From: Synchiropus splendidus
Taxonomy: Eukaryota > Chordata > Actinopteri > Syngnathiformes > Callionymidae
Direction: 5' to 3'
NCBI RefSeq assembly: GCF_027744825.2
Contig: NC_071350.1
Span: forward strand, 1,426,001-1,490,000
Length of the DNA stretch: 64,000 nt
Shown here in pieces: positions 25,051 to 36,351 of this stretch. Position numbers and translations under genes: made by a program. The notes beneath the pieces are model-generated. The model saw only the letters and a list, made by a program, of their open reading frames with translations, was not told the DNA's origin and ran no database searches. Position 1 is the stretch's first letter, and each line of letters opens with the position of its first letter.

Positions 25051-26246
25051 CGCTTCAGAACACGAAATTTTCACCTCCCACTATAACAGAAAGGGTCTTT
25101 CTAGTAGTTGCACATCAAATCTAAGCTGTCTGAAGTGTTGTTCCAAAGTGATCAACATTTTTACGTTTGGCGTTTCGGAACCCACCTTATCTCAGGCTGA
25201 AAACGCGTTTTCTGCACTGTGCCATAACTTCTCAGGGAAGCTTCAGAACATGAAATGTTCACCTCCCACTATAGCAGAAAGGGTCTTTCTAGTAGTTGGA
25301 CATCAAATCTAAGCTGTCTGAAGTGTTTTTCCAAAGTTATCAACATTTTTATGTTTGGCGTCCCAGAATCGACCTTATCTCAGGCTGAAAACGCGTTTTA
25401 CGCATTGTGCCATAACTTTGCAGGGAAGCTTCAGAAAATGAAATTTCCACCTCCCACTATAGCAGAAAGGGTCTTTCTAGTAGTTGCACATCAAATCTAA
25501 GCTGTCTGAAGTGTTGTTCCAAAGTTATCAACATTTTTACGTTTGGCGTTCCGGAATCGACCTTATCTCAGGCTGAAAACACGTTTTACGCATTGTGCCA
25601 TAACTTTGCAGGGACGCTTCAGAACATGAAATTTTCACCTCCCACTATAACAGAAAGGGTCTTTCTAGTAGTTGCACATCAAATCTAAGCTGTCTGAAGT
25701 GTTTTTCCAAAGTGATCAACATTTTTACGTTTGGCGTTTCGGAACCCACCTTATTTCAGGCTGAAAACGCGTTTTCTGCACTGTGCCATAACTTCTCAGG
25801 GAAGCTTCAGAACATGAAATGTTCACCTCCCACTATCGCAGAAAGGGTCTTTCTCGTAGTTGCACATCAAATCGAAGCTGTCTGAAGTTTTTTTCCAAAG
25901 TTATCAACATTTTTATGTTTGGCGTTCCGGAACCCGCCTTATCTCAGGCTGATAACGCGTTTTCTGCATTGTGCCATAACTTTGCAGGGAAGCTTCAGAA
26001 AATGAAATTTTCACCTCCCCCCTATCGCAGAAAGGGTTTTTCTAGTAGTTGCACATCAAATCTAACCTGTTTGAAGTTTTTTTCCAAAGTTATCAACATT
26101 TTTATGTTTGGCGTTCCGGAATCAACCTTATCTCAGGCTGAAAACGCATTTTCTGCATTGTGCCATAACTTCACAGGGAAGCTTCAGAACATGAAATGTT
26201 CACCTCCCACGATAGCAGAAAGGGTCTTTCTAGTAGTTGCACATCA
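24926..26246 (+). repeat. 1321-bp segment with 1505-bp period, first copy
   Basis: Seven monomers (5-6-4-5-6-7/8-9) repeated at 26431-27751, eight monomers further on. Both carry GAACACGAAATTTTC in the first type 5 monomer and the same 7/8 hybrid with GCTGATAACGCG. Differences seen: TTGGACATC / TTGCACATC, GCGTCCCAG / GCGTTCCAG and GTTCCAAAG / GTTCTAAAG. Confidence 0.88.
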
Positions 26247-26296
26247 AATCGAAGCTGTCTGAAGTGTTTTTCCAAAGTTATCAACATTTTTATGTT

Positions 26297-26484
26297 TGGC
26301 GTTCCAGAATCGACCTTATCTCAGGCTGAAAACGCGTTTTACGCATTGTGCCATAACTTTGCAGGGAAGCTTCAGAACATGAAATTTCGACCTCCCACTA
26401 TAACAGAAAGGCTCTTTCTAGTAGTTGCAAATCAAATCTAAGCTGTCTGAAGTGTTGTTCCAAAGTTATCAACATTTTTACGTT
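26297..26484 (+). repeat. Hybrid monomer, type 4 front and type 10 back
   Basis: The front half is type 4 (CCAGAATCGACC, TTTTACGCATTG, GCAGGGAAGC). The back half is type 10 (AACATGAAATTTCGACC, TATAACAG, AAAGGCTC). The switch lies between about monomer positions 69 and 78, at or just after GAAGCTTC. This is an exchange inside a monomer between two types that are not neighbours in the usual order. Confidence 0.8.
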
Positions 26485-27751
26485 TGGCGTTCCGGAATCG
26501 ACCTTATCTCAGGCTGAAAACACGTTTTACGCATTGTGCCATAACTTTGCAGGGACGCTTCAGAACACGAAATTTTCACCTCCCACTATAACAGAAAGGG
26601 TCTTTCTAGTAGTTGCACATCAAATCTAAGCTGTCTGAAGTGTTGTTCCAAAGTGATCAACATTTTTACGTTTGGCGTTTCGGAACCCACCTTATCTCAG
26701 GCTGAAAACGCGTTTTCTGCACTGTGCCATAACTTCTCAGGGAAGCTTCAGAACATGAAATGTTCACCTCCCACTATAGCAGAAAGGGTCTTTCTAGTAG
26801 TTGCACATCAAATCTAAGCTGTCTGAAGTGTTTTTCCAAAGTTATCAACATTTTTATGTTTGGCGTTCCAGAATCGACCTTATCTCAGGCTGAAAACGCG
26901 TTTTACGCATTGTGCCATAACTTTGCAGGGAAGCTTCAGAAAATGAAATTTCCACCTCCCACTATAGCAGAAAGGGTCTTTCTAGTAGTTGCACATCAAA
27001 TCTAAGCTGTCTGAAGTGTTGTTCTAAAGTTATCAACATTTTTACGTTTGGCGTTCCGGAATCGACCTTATCTCAGGCTGAAAACACGTTTTACGCATTG
27101 TGCCATAACTTTGCAGGGACGCTTCAGAACATGAAATTTTCACCTCCCACTATAACAGAAAGGGTCTTTCTAGTAGTTGCACATCAAATCTAAGCTGTCT
27201 GAAGTGTTTTTCCAAAGTGATCAACATTTTTACGTTTGGCGTTTCGGAACCCACCTTATTTCAGGCTGAAAACGCGTTTTCTGCACTGTGCCATAACTTC
27301 TCAGGGAAGCTTCAGAACATGAAATGTTCACCTCCCACTATCGCAGAAAGGGTCTTTCTCGTAGTTGCACATCAAATCGAAGCTGTCTGAAGTTTTTTTC
27401 CAAAGTTATCAACATTTTTATGTTTGGCGTTCCGGAACCCGCCTTATCTCAGGCTGATAACGCGTTTTCTGCATTGTGCCATAACTTTGCAGGGAAGCTT
27501 CAGAAAATGAAATTTTCACCTCCCCCCTATCGCAGAAAGGGTTTTTCTAGTAGTTGCACATCAAATCTAACCTGTTTGAAGTTTTTTTCCAAAGTTATCA
27601 ACATTTTTATGTTTGGCGTTCCGGAATCAACCTTATCTCAGGCTGAAAACGCATTTTCTGCATTGTGCCATAACTTCACAGGGAAGCTTCAGAACATGAA
27701 ATGTTCACCTCCCACGATAGCAGAAAGGGTCTTTCTAGTAGTTGCACATCA
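26431..27751 (+). repeat. 1321-bp segment with 1505-bp period, second copy
   Basis: Partner of 24926-26246. The two copies are separated by one hybrid type 4/10 monomer. The match ends where CACATCAAATCG in the first copy becomes CACATCAGATCT here. Confidence 0.88.
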
Positions 27752-28411
27752 GATCTAAGCTGTCCGAAGTGTTTTTCGAAAGTTATCAACATTTTTATGT
27801 TTGGTGTTCCGGAATCGACCTTATCTCAGGATGAAAAATCGTTTTCTGCATTGTCCCATGACTTTCCAGGGAAACTTCAGAACATGAAATTTCGACCTCC
27901 CACTATAACAGAAAGGCTCTTTCTAGTAGTTGCACATCAAATCTAAGCTGTCTGAAGTGTTGTTCCAAAGTGATCAACATTTTTACGTTTGGCGTTTCGG
28001 AACCCACCTTATCTTGGGCTGAAAACGCGTTTTCTGCATTGTGCCATAACTTCTCAGGGAAGCTTCAGAACATGAAATGTTCACCTCCCACTATCGCAGA
28101 AAGGGTCTTTCTCGTAGTTGCACATCAAATCGAAGCTGTCTGAAGTGTTTTTCCAAAGTTATCAACATTTTTATGTTTGGCGTTCCGGAACAAGCCTTAT
28201 CTCAGGCTGAAAACGCGTTTTCTGCATTGTGCCATATCTTTGTAGGGAAGCTTCAGAAAATGAAATTTTCACCTCCCACTATAGCAGAAAGGGTTTTTCT
28301 AGTAGTTGCACATCAAATCTAAGCTGTTTGAAGTGTTTTTCCAAAGTTATCAACAATTTTATGTTTGGCGTTCCGGAATCAACCTTATCTCAGGCTGAAA
28401 ACGCATTTTCT

Positions 28412-29942
28412 GCATTGTGCCATAACTTTGCAGGGACGCTTCAGAACATGAAATTTTCACCTCCCACTATAACAGAAAGGGTCTTTCTACTAGTTGCACA
28501 TCAAATCTAAGCTGTCTGAAGTGTTGTTCCAAAGTGATCAACATTTTAACGTTTGGCGTTTCGGAACCCACCTTATCTCAGGCTGAAAACGCGTTTTCTG
28601 CACTGTGCCATAACTTCTCAGGGAAGCTTCAGAACATGAAATGTTCACCTCCCACTATCGCAGAAAGGGTCTTTCTCGTAGTTGCACATCAAATCGAAGC
28701 TGTCTGAAGTGTTTTTTCCAAAGTTATCAACATTTTTACGTTTGGCGTTCCGGAATCGACCTTATCTCAGGCTGAAAACGCGTTTTCTGCATTGTGCCAT
28801 ATCTTTGCAGGGAAGCTTCAGAACATGAAATTTTCACCTCCCACTATAGCAGAAAGGGTCTTTCTAGTAGTTGCACATCAAATCTAAGCTGTTTGAAGTG
28901 TTTTTCCAAAGTTATCAACATTTTTATGTTTGGCGTTCCGGAATCGACCTTATCTTAGACTGAAAACGCTTTTTACGCTTTGTGCCATAACTTTGCAGGG
29001 TAGCTTCAGAAAATGAAATTTTCACCTCCCCCCTATCGCAGAAAGGGTTTTTCTAGTAGTTGCACATCAAATCTAACCTGTTTGAAGTGTTTTTCCAAAG
29101 TTATCAACATTTTTATGTTTGGCGTTCCGGAATCAACCTTATCTCAGGCTGAAAACGCATTTTCTGCATTGTGCCATAACTTCTCAGGGAAGCTTCAGAA
29201 CATGAAATGTTCACCTCCCACGATAGAAGAAAGGGTACTTCTAGTAGTTGCACATCAGATCTAAGCTGTCCGAAGTGTTTTTCGAAAGTTATCAACATTT
29301 TTATGTTTGGTGTTCCGGAATCGACCTTATCTCAGGATGAAAAATCGTTTTCTGCATTGTCCCATGACTTTCCAGGGAAACTTCAGAACATGAAATTTCG
29401 ACCTTCCACTATAACAGAAAGGCTCTTTCTAGTAGTTGCACATCAAATCTAAGCTGTCTGAAGTGTTGTTCCAAAGTGATCAACATTTTTACGTTTGGCG
29501 TTTCGGAACCCACCTTATCTCAGGCTGAAAACGCGTTTTCTGCATTGTGCCATAACTTCTCAGGGAAGCTTCAGAACATGAAATGTTCACCTCCCACTAT
29601 CGCAGAAAGGGTCTTTCTCGTAGTTGCACATCAAATCGAAGCTGTCTGAAGTGTTTTTCCAAAGTTATCAACATTTTTATGTTTGGCGTTCCAGAATCGA
29701 CCTTATCTCAGGCTGAAAACGCGTTTTACGCATTGTGCCAAAACTTTGCAGGGAAGCTTCAGAAAATGAAATTTCCACCTCCCACTATCGCAGAAAGGGT
29801 CTTTCTAGTAGTTGCACATCAAATCTAAGCTGTCTGAAGTGTTGTTCCAAAGTTATCAACATTTTTACGTTTGGCGTTCCGGAATCGACCTTATCTCAGG
29901 CTGAAAACACGTTTTACGCATTGTGCCATAACTTTGCAGGGA
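28412..29942 (+). repeat. 1531-bp segment duplicated 4892 bp downstream, second copy
   Basis: Partner of 23520-25050, with scattered single differences such as CCATAACTTTG / CCAAAACTTTG in the type 4 monomer. Both edges of the matching segment fall in the middle of a monomer, close to CATAACTTTGCAGGGA, where hybrid monomers begin. Confidence 0.85.
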
Positions 29943-30058
29943 AGCTTCAGAACATGAAATGTTCACCTCCCACGACAGAAGAAAGGGTCCTTCTAGTAGT
30001 TGCACATCAGATCTAAGCTGTCCGAAGTGTTTTTCGAAAGTTATCAACATTTTTATGT
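29871..30058 (+). repeat. Hybrid monomer, type 5 front and type 9 back
   Basis: The front half is type 5 (GTTGTTCCAAAG upstream, GAAAACACG, TTTTACGC). The back half is type 9 (GGGAAGCTTC, AAATGTTCACC, CACGACAGAAG, CAGATCTAAGCTGTCCG). The switch is between about monomer positions 62 and 68 and coincides with the end of the 1531-bp duplicated segment. Confidence 0.8.
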
Positions 30059-32384
30059 TTGGTGTTCCGGAATCGACCTTATCTCAGGATGAAAAATCGT
30101 TTTCTGCATTGTCCCATGACTTTCCAGGGAAACTTCAGAACATGAAATTTCGACCTTCCACTATAACAGAAAGGCTCTTTCTAGTAGTTGCACATCAAAT
30201 CTAAGCTGTGTGAAGTGTTGTTCCAAAGTGATCAACATTTTTACGTTTGGCGTTTCGGAACCCACCTTATCTCAGGCTGAAAACGCGTTTTCTGCATTGT
30301 GCCATAACTTCTCAGGGAAGCTTCAGAACATGAAATGTTCACCTCCCACTATCGCAGAAAGGGTCTTTCTCGTAGTTGCACATCAAATCGAAGCTGTCTG
30401 AAGTGTTTTTCCAAAGTTATCAACATTTTTATGTTTGGCGTTCCAGAATCGACCTTATCTCAGGCTGAAAACGCGTTTTACGCATTGTGCCATAACTTTG
30501 CAGGGAAGCTTCAGAAAATGAAATTTCCACCTCCCACTATAGCAGAAAGGGTCTTTCTAGTAGTTGCACATCAAATCTAAGCTGTCTGAAGTGTTGTTCC
30601 AAAGTTATCAACATTTTTACGTTTGGCGTTCCGGAATCGACCTTATCTCAGGCTGAAAACACGTTTTACGCATTGTGCCATAACTTTGCAGGGACGCTTC
30701 AGAACATGAAATTTTCACCTCCCACTATAACAGAAAGGGTCTTTCTAGTAGTTGCACATCAAATCTAAGCTGTCTGAAGTGTTTTTCCAAAGTTATCAAC
30801 ATTTTTATGTTTGGCGTTCCAGAATCGACCTTATCTCAGGCTGAAAACGCGTTTTACGCATTGTGCCATAACTTTGCAGGGAAGCTTCAGAAAATGAAAT
30901 TTCCACCTCCCACTATAGCAGAGAGGGTCTTTCTAGTAGTTGCACATCAAATCTAAGCTGTCTGAAGTGTTGTTCCAAAGTTATCAACATTTTTACGTTT
31001 GGCGTTCCGGAATCGACCTTATCTCAGGCTGAAAACACGTTTTACGCATTGTGCCATAACTTTGCAGGGACGCTTCAGAACATGAAATTTTCACCTCCCA
31101 CTATAACAGAAAGGGTCTTTCTAGTAGTTGCACATCAAATCTAAGCTGTCTGAAGTGTTTTTCCAAAGTGATCAACATTTTTACGTTTGGCGTTTCGGAA
31201 TCCACCTTATTTCAGGCTGAAAACGCGTTTTCTGCACTGTGCCATAACTTCTCAGGGAAGCTTCAGAACATGAAATGTTCACCTCCCACTATCGCAGAAA
31301 GGGTCTTTCTCGTAGTTGCACATCAAATCGAGGCTGTCTGAAGTTTTTTTCCAAAGTTATCAACATTTTTATGTTTGGCGTTCCGGAACCCGCCTTATCT
31401 CAGGCTGAAAACGCGTTTTCTGAATTGTGCCATAACTTTGCAGGGAAGCTTCAGAAAATGAAATTTTCACCTCCCCCCTATCGCAGAAAGGGTTTTTCTA
31501 GTAGTTGCACATCAAATCTAACCTGTTTGAAGTTTTTTTCCAAAGTTATCAACATTTTTATGTTTGGCGTTCCGGAATCAACCTTATCTCAGGCTGAAAA
31601 CGCATTTTCTGCATTGTGCCATAACTTCACAGGGAAGCTTCAGAACATGAAATGTTCACCTCCCACGATAGCAGAAAGGGTCTTTCTAGTAGTTGCACAT
31701 CAGATCTAAGCTGTCCGAAGTGTTTTTCGAAAGTTATCAACATTTTTATGTTTGGTGTTCCGGAATCGACCATATCTCAGGATGAAAAATCGTTTTCTGC
31801 ATTGTCCCATGACTTTCCAGGGAAACTTCAGAACATGAAATTTCGACCTCCCACTATAACAGAAAGGGTTTTTCTAGTAGTTGCACATCAAATCTAAGCT
31901 GTTTGAAGTGTTTTTCCAAAGTTATCAACATTTTTATGTTTGGCGTTCCGGAATCAACCTTATCTCAGGCTGAAAACGCATTTTCTGCATTGTGCCATAA
32001 CTTTGCAAGGAAGCTTCAGAACATGAAATTTTCACCTCCCACTATAGCAGAAAGGGTCTTTCTAGTAGTTGCACATCAGATCTAACCTGTCCCAAGTGTT
32101 TTTCGAAAGTTATCAACATTTTTATGTTTGGCGTTTCGGAACCCACCTTATCTCTGGCTCAAAACGCATTTTCTGCATTGTGCCATAACTTTGCAAGGAA
32201 GCTTCAGAACATGAAATTTTCACCTCCCACTATAGCAGAAAGGGTCTTTCTAGTAGTTGCACTTCAAATCTAAGCTGTCTGAAGTGTTTTTCCAAAGTTA
32301 TCAACATTTTAATGTTTGGCGTTACAGAATCGACCGGATCTCAGGATGAAAAATTGTTTTCTGCATTGTCCCATAACTTTCCAG

Positions 32385-33071
32385 GGAAGCTTCAGAACAT
32401 GAAATTTTGACCTAACACTATAGCAGAAAAGGTCTTTCCAGTAGTTGCACATCAAATCTAAGCTGTCTGAAGTGTTTTTCGAAAGTTATAAACATTTTTA
32501 TGTTTGGCGTTCCAGAATCGACCTTATCTCAGGCTGAAAACGCGTTGTCTGCATTGTGCCATAACTTTGCATGGAAGCTTCCGAACATGAAATTTTTACC
32601 TCCCACTATAACAGAAAGGTTCTTTCTAGTACTTGCACATCAAATCTAAGCTGTCTGAAGTGTTGTTCCAAAGTGATCAACATTTTTACGTTTGGCGTTT
32701 CGGAACCCACCTTATCTCAGGCTGAAAACGCGTTTTCTGCATTGTCCCATAACTTTCTTGGGAGGCTTCAGAACATGAAATTTTGACCTCCCACTATAGC
32801 AGAAAGGGTCTTTCTAGTAGTTGGACATCAAATCTAAGCTGTCTGAGGTGTTTTTCCAAAGTTATCAACATTTTTATGTTTGGCGTTCCGGAACCCACCT
32901 TATCTCAGGCTGAAAACGCATTTTCTGCATTGTGCCATAACTTCTCAGGGAAGCTTCAGAACATGAAATGTTCACCTCCCACGATAGCAGAAAGGGTCTT
33001 TCTAGTAGTTGCACATCAGATCTAAGCTGTCCGAAGTGTTTTTCGAAAGTTATCAACATTTTTATGTTTGG
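32385..33071 (+). repeat. 687-bp segment with 1504-bp spacing, first copy
   Basis: Shares with 33889-34575 the rare sequences AACACTATAGCAGAAAAGG, CTTTCCAGTAG, GAAATTTTTACC and CTTTCTTGGGAGGC. Around seven differences were seen. The spacing is exactly eight 188-bp monomers. Confidence 0.85.
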
Positions 33072-33888
33072 TGTTCCGGAATCGACCTTATCTCAGGATG
33101 AAAAATCGTTTTCTGCATTGTCCCATGACATTCCAGGGAAGCTTCAGAACATGAATTTTCGACCTCCCACTATAGCAGAAAGGGTCTTTCTCGTAGTTGC
33201 ACATCAAATCGAAGCTGTCTGAAGTGTTATTCCAAAGTTATCAACATTTTTATGTTTGGCGTTCCGGAACCCACCTTATCTCAGGCTGAAAACGCATTTT
33301 CTGCATTGTGCCATAACTTTGCAAGGAAGCTTCCGAACATGAAATTTTCACCTCCCACTATAGCAGAACGGGTCTTTCTAGTAGTTGCACATCAGATCTA
33401 AGCTGTTCGAAGTGTTTTTCGAAAGTTATCAACATTTTAATGTTTGGCGTTTCGGAACCCACCTTGTCTCAGGCTGAAAACGTGTTTTCTGCATTGTCCC
33501 ATAACTTCTCAGGGAAGCTTCAGAACATGAAATTTCGACCTCCCACTATAGCAGAAAGGGTCTTTCTAGTATTTGCACATCAAATCTATGCTGTCTGAAG
33601 TGTTTTTCGAAAGTTATCAACATTTTTATGTTTGGCGTTCCAGAATCGACCTTATCTCAGGCTGAAAACGCGTTGTCTGCATTGTGCCATAACTTTGCAT
33701 GGAAGCTTCCGAACATGAAATTTTAACCCACCACTATAGCAGAAAGGGTCTTTCTAGTAGTTGCACATCAGATCTAACCTGTCCCAAGTGTTCTTCGAAA
33801 GTTATCAACATTTTTATGTTTGGCGTTTCGGAACCCACCTTATCTCTGGCTGAAAACGCATTTTCTGCATTGTGCCATAACTTTGCAA

Positions 33889-34575
33889 GGAAGCTTCAGA
33901 ACATGAAATTTTGACATAACACTATAGCAGAAAAGGTCTTTCCAGTAGTTGCACATCAAATCTAAGCTGTCTGAAGAGTTTTTCGAAAGTTATCAACATT
34001 TTTATGTTTGGCGTTCCAGAATCGACCTTATCTCAGGCTGAAAACGCGTTGTCTGCATTGTGCCATAACTTTGCATGGAAGCTTCCGAACATGAAATTTT
34101 TACCTCCCACTATAACAGAAAGGTTCTTTCTAGTACTTGCACATCAAATCTAAGCTGTCTGAAGTGTTGTTCCAAAGTGATCAACATTTTTACGTTTGGC
34201 GTTTCGGAACCCACCTTATCTCAGGCTGAAAACGCGTTTTCTGCATTGTCCCATAACTTTCTTGGGAGGCTTCAGAACATGAAATTTTGACCTCCCACTA
34301 TAGCAGAAAGGGTCTTTCTAGTAGTTGGACATCAAATCTAAGCTGTCTGAGGTGTTTTTCCAAAGTTATCAACATTCTTATGTTTGGCGTTCCGGAACCC
34401 ACCTTATCTCATGCTGAAAACGCATTTTCTGCATTGTGCCATAACTTCTCAGGGAAGCTTCAGAACATGAAATGCTCACCTCCCACTATTGCAGAAAGGG
34501 TCTTTCTAGTAGTTGCACATCAGATCTAAGCTGTCCGAAGTGTTTTTCGAAAGTTATCAACATTTTTATGTTTGG
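33889..34575 (+). repeat. 687-bp segment with 1504-bp spacing, second copy
   Basis: Partner of 32385-33071. It ends where TTTGGTGTTCC in the first copy is TTTGGCGTTTC here. Confidence 0.85.
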
Positions 34576-34850
34576 CGTTTCGGAACCTACCTTGTCTCAG
34601 GCTGAAAAATCGTTTTCTGCATTGTCCCATAACTTCTCAGGGAAGCTTCAGAACATGAAATTTCGACCTCCCACTATAGCAGAAAGGGTCTTTCTAGTAG
34701 TTGCACATCAAATCTAAGCTGTCTGAAGTGTTGTTCCAAAGTGATAAACATTTTTACGTTTGGCGTTTCGGAATCGACCTTATCTCAGGCTGAAAACGCG
34801 TTTTCTGCATTGTGCCATAACTTCTCAGGGAAGCTTCAGAACATGAAATG

Positions 34851-36351
34851 TTCACCTCCCAGTATAGTAGAAAGGGTCTTTCTAGTAGTTGCACATGATA
34901 TCTAAGCTGTCTGAAGTGTTTTTCGAAAGTTATCAACATTTTTATGTTTGGCGTTCCGGAATTGACCTTATCTCAGGCTGAAAACGCGTTTTCTGCATTT
35001 TGCCATAACTTTGCAGGGAAGCTTGAGAACATGAAATTTGCACCTCCCACTATAGCAGAAAGGGTCTTTCTAGTAGTTGCACATCAAATCTATGATATCT
35101 GAAGTTTTTTTCCAAAGTTGTTAACATTTTTATGTTTGGCTTTCCGAAACCCACCTTATCTCAGGCTGAGAACGCATTTTTTGCATTGTGCCATATATTC
35201 TAAGGGAAGGTTCAGAACATGAAATTTTCACCTCCCACTATAGCAGAAAGGGTCTTTCTACTAGTTTGACGTGAAATCTAAGCTGTCTGAAGTGTTTTTT
35301 CAAAGTTATCAACATTTTTATGTTTGGCGTTCGGGAACCCACCTTATCTCAGGCTGAAAACGTGTTTTCTGCATTGCGGCATAACTGTGCAGGAAACTTC
35401 AGAATATGAAATTTTAACCTCCCACTATTGCAGAAAGGATCTGTCTTCTATTTGCACATCAAATCTAAGCTGTCTGAAGTGTTTTTACAAAGTTATCAAC
35501 ATTTTTATGTTTGGTGTTCCGGAATCGACCTTATCTCAGGCTGAAAACGTGTTTTACGCATTGTGCCATAACTTTGCATAAAGCTTCAGCACATGAAATG
35601 TTCACCTCCCACTATAGCAGAAAGGGTCTTTCTCGTAGTTGCACATCAAATCTAAGCTGTCTGAAGTGTTTTTCCAAAGTTATCAACATTTTTATGTTTG
35701 GCGTTCCGGAACCCACCTTATCTCAGTCTGAAAACGTCTTATTTGGATTGTGCCATAACTTTGCAGGGAAGCCTCAGAACATGAAATTTTCACCTTCCAC
35801 TGTAGTAGAAAGGGTCTTTCTAGTAGTTGCTAAACAAATCTAAGCTGTCTGAAGTGTTTTTCCAAAGTTATCAACATTTTTATGTTTGGCGTTCCGGAAT
35901 CTACCTTATCTCAGGCTGAAAACGCGTTTTACGCATTGTACCATAACTTTCCAGGGAAGCTTAAGAGCATCGAATTTTCACCACCCACTGTAGCAGAAAG
36001 GGTCTTTCTAGTAGTTTCACATCAAATCGAAGCTGTCTGAAGTGTATTTGAAAAGTTATTAACTTTTTTATGTTTGGCGTTCCGGAATCGACCTTATCTC
36101 AGGCTGAAAACGTGTTTTACGCATTGGGCCATAACTTTCCAGGGAAGATTCAGAACATCGAATTTTCTCCACCCACTATAGCAGAAAGGGTCTTTCGAGC
36201 AGTTGCACATCAAATCTAAGCTGTCTGAAGTGTTTTCCAAAGTTATCAACATTTTTATGTTTGGCGTTCCGGAATCGACCTTATCTCAGGCTGAAAACGC
36301 ATTTTACGCATTGTGCCATAACTTTGCAGGGAAGCTTCAGAACATGAAATT
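34851..36351 (+). repeat. 8-monomer higher-order repeat, copy 1 (1501 bp)
   Basis: Starts at the rare TCCCAGTATAGTAG. Marks along the unit are CACATGATATCTAAG, GAAATTTGCACC, TCTATGATATCTG, CCATATATTCTAAGGG, CTACTAGTTTGACG, GCATTGCGGCATAACTG, TTTGCATAAAGCTTCAGC, CGTCTTATTTGGATTG and GTATTTGAAAAGTTATT. Small indels give 1501 bp instead of 1504. The unit is repeated three and a half times. Confidence 0.95.

Larger units (their letters stand above)
19291..31886 (+). repeat. Shuffled mosaic of the ten monomer types, 67 monomers
   Basis: Reading types in order gives 7-8-9-10-6-4-6-7-(8/9)-10-6-7-x-x-x-2-3-4-5-6-3-4-5-6-7-8-9-10-6-4-5-6-4-5-6-(7/8)-9-(4/10)-5-6-4-5-6-(7/8)-9-10-6-7-(1/5)-6-7-8-9-10-6-4-(5/9)-10-6-4-5-4-5-6-(7/8)-9-10, where x marks less typical monomers and a slash marks a hybrid. 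Sixty-seven monomers of 188 bp predict the observed length almost exactly. Steps such as 4-5-6 and 9-10-6 recur, so the order is constrained rather than random. This is what repeated unequal exchange within a 9-mer array would leave. Confidence 0.85.
31887..34850 (+). repeat. Mixed monomer block between higher-order repeats
   Basis: About 16 monomers related to types 6, 9 and 10 plus others carrying CGCGTTGTCTGC with GGAAGCTTCCGAAC. A duplication spaced by 1504 bp lies inside (32385-33071 and 33889-34575). No gene or foreign insertion is seen. Confidence 0.85.
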
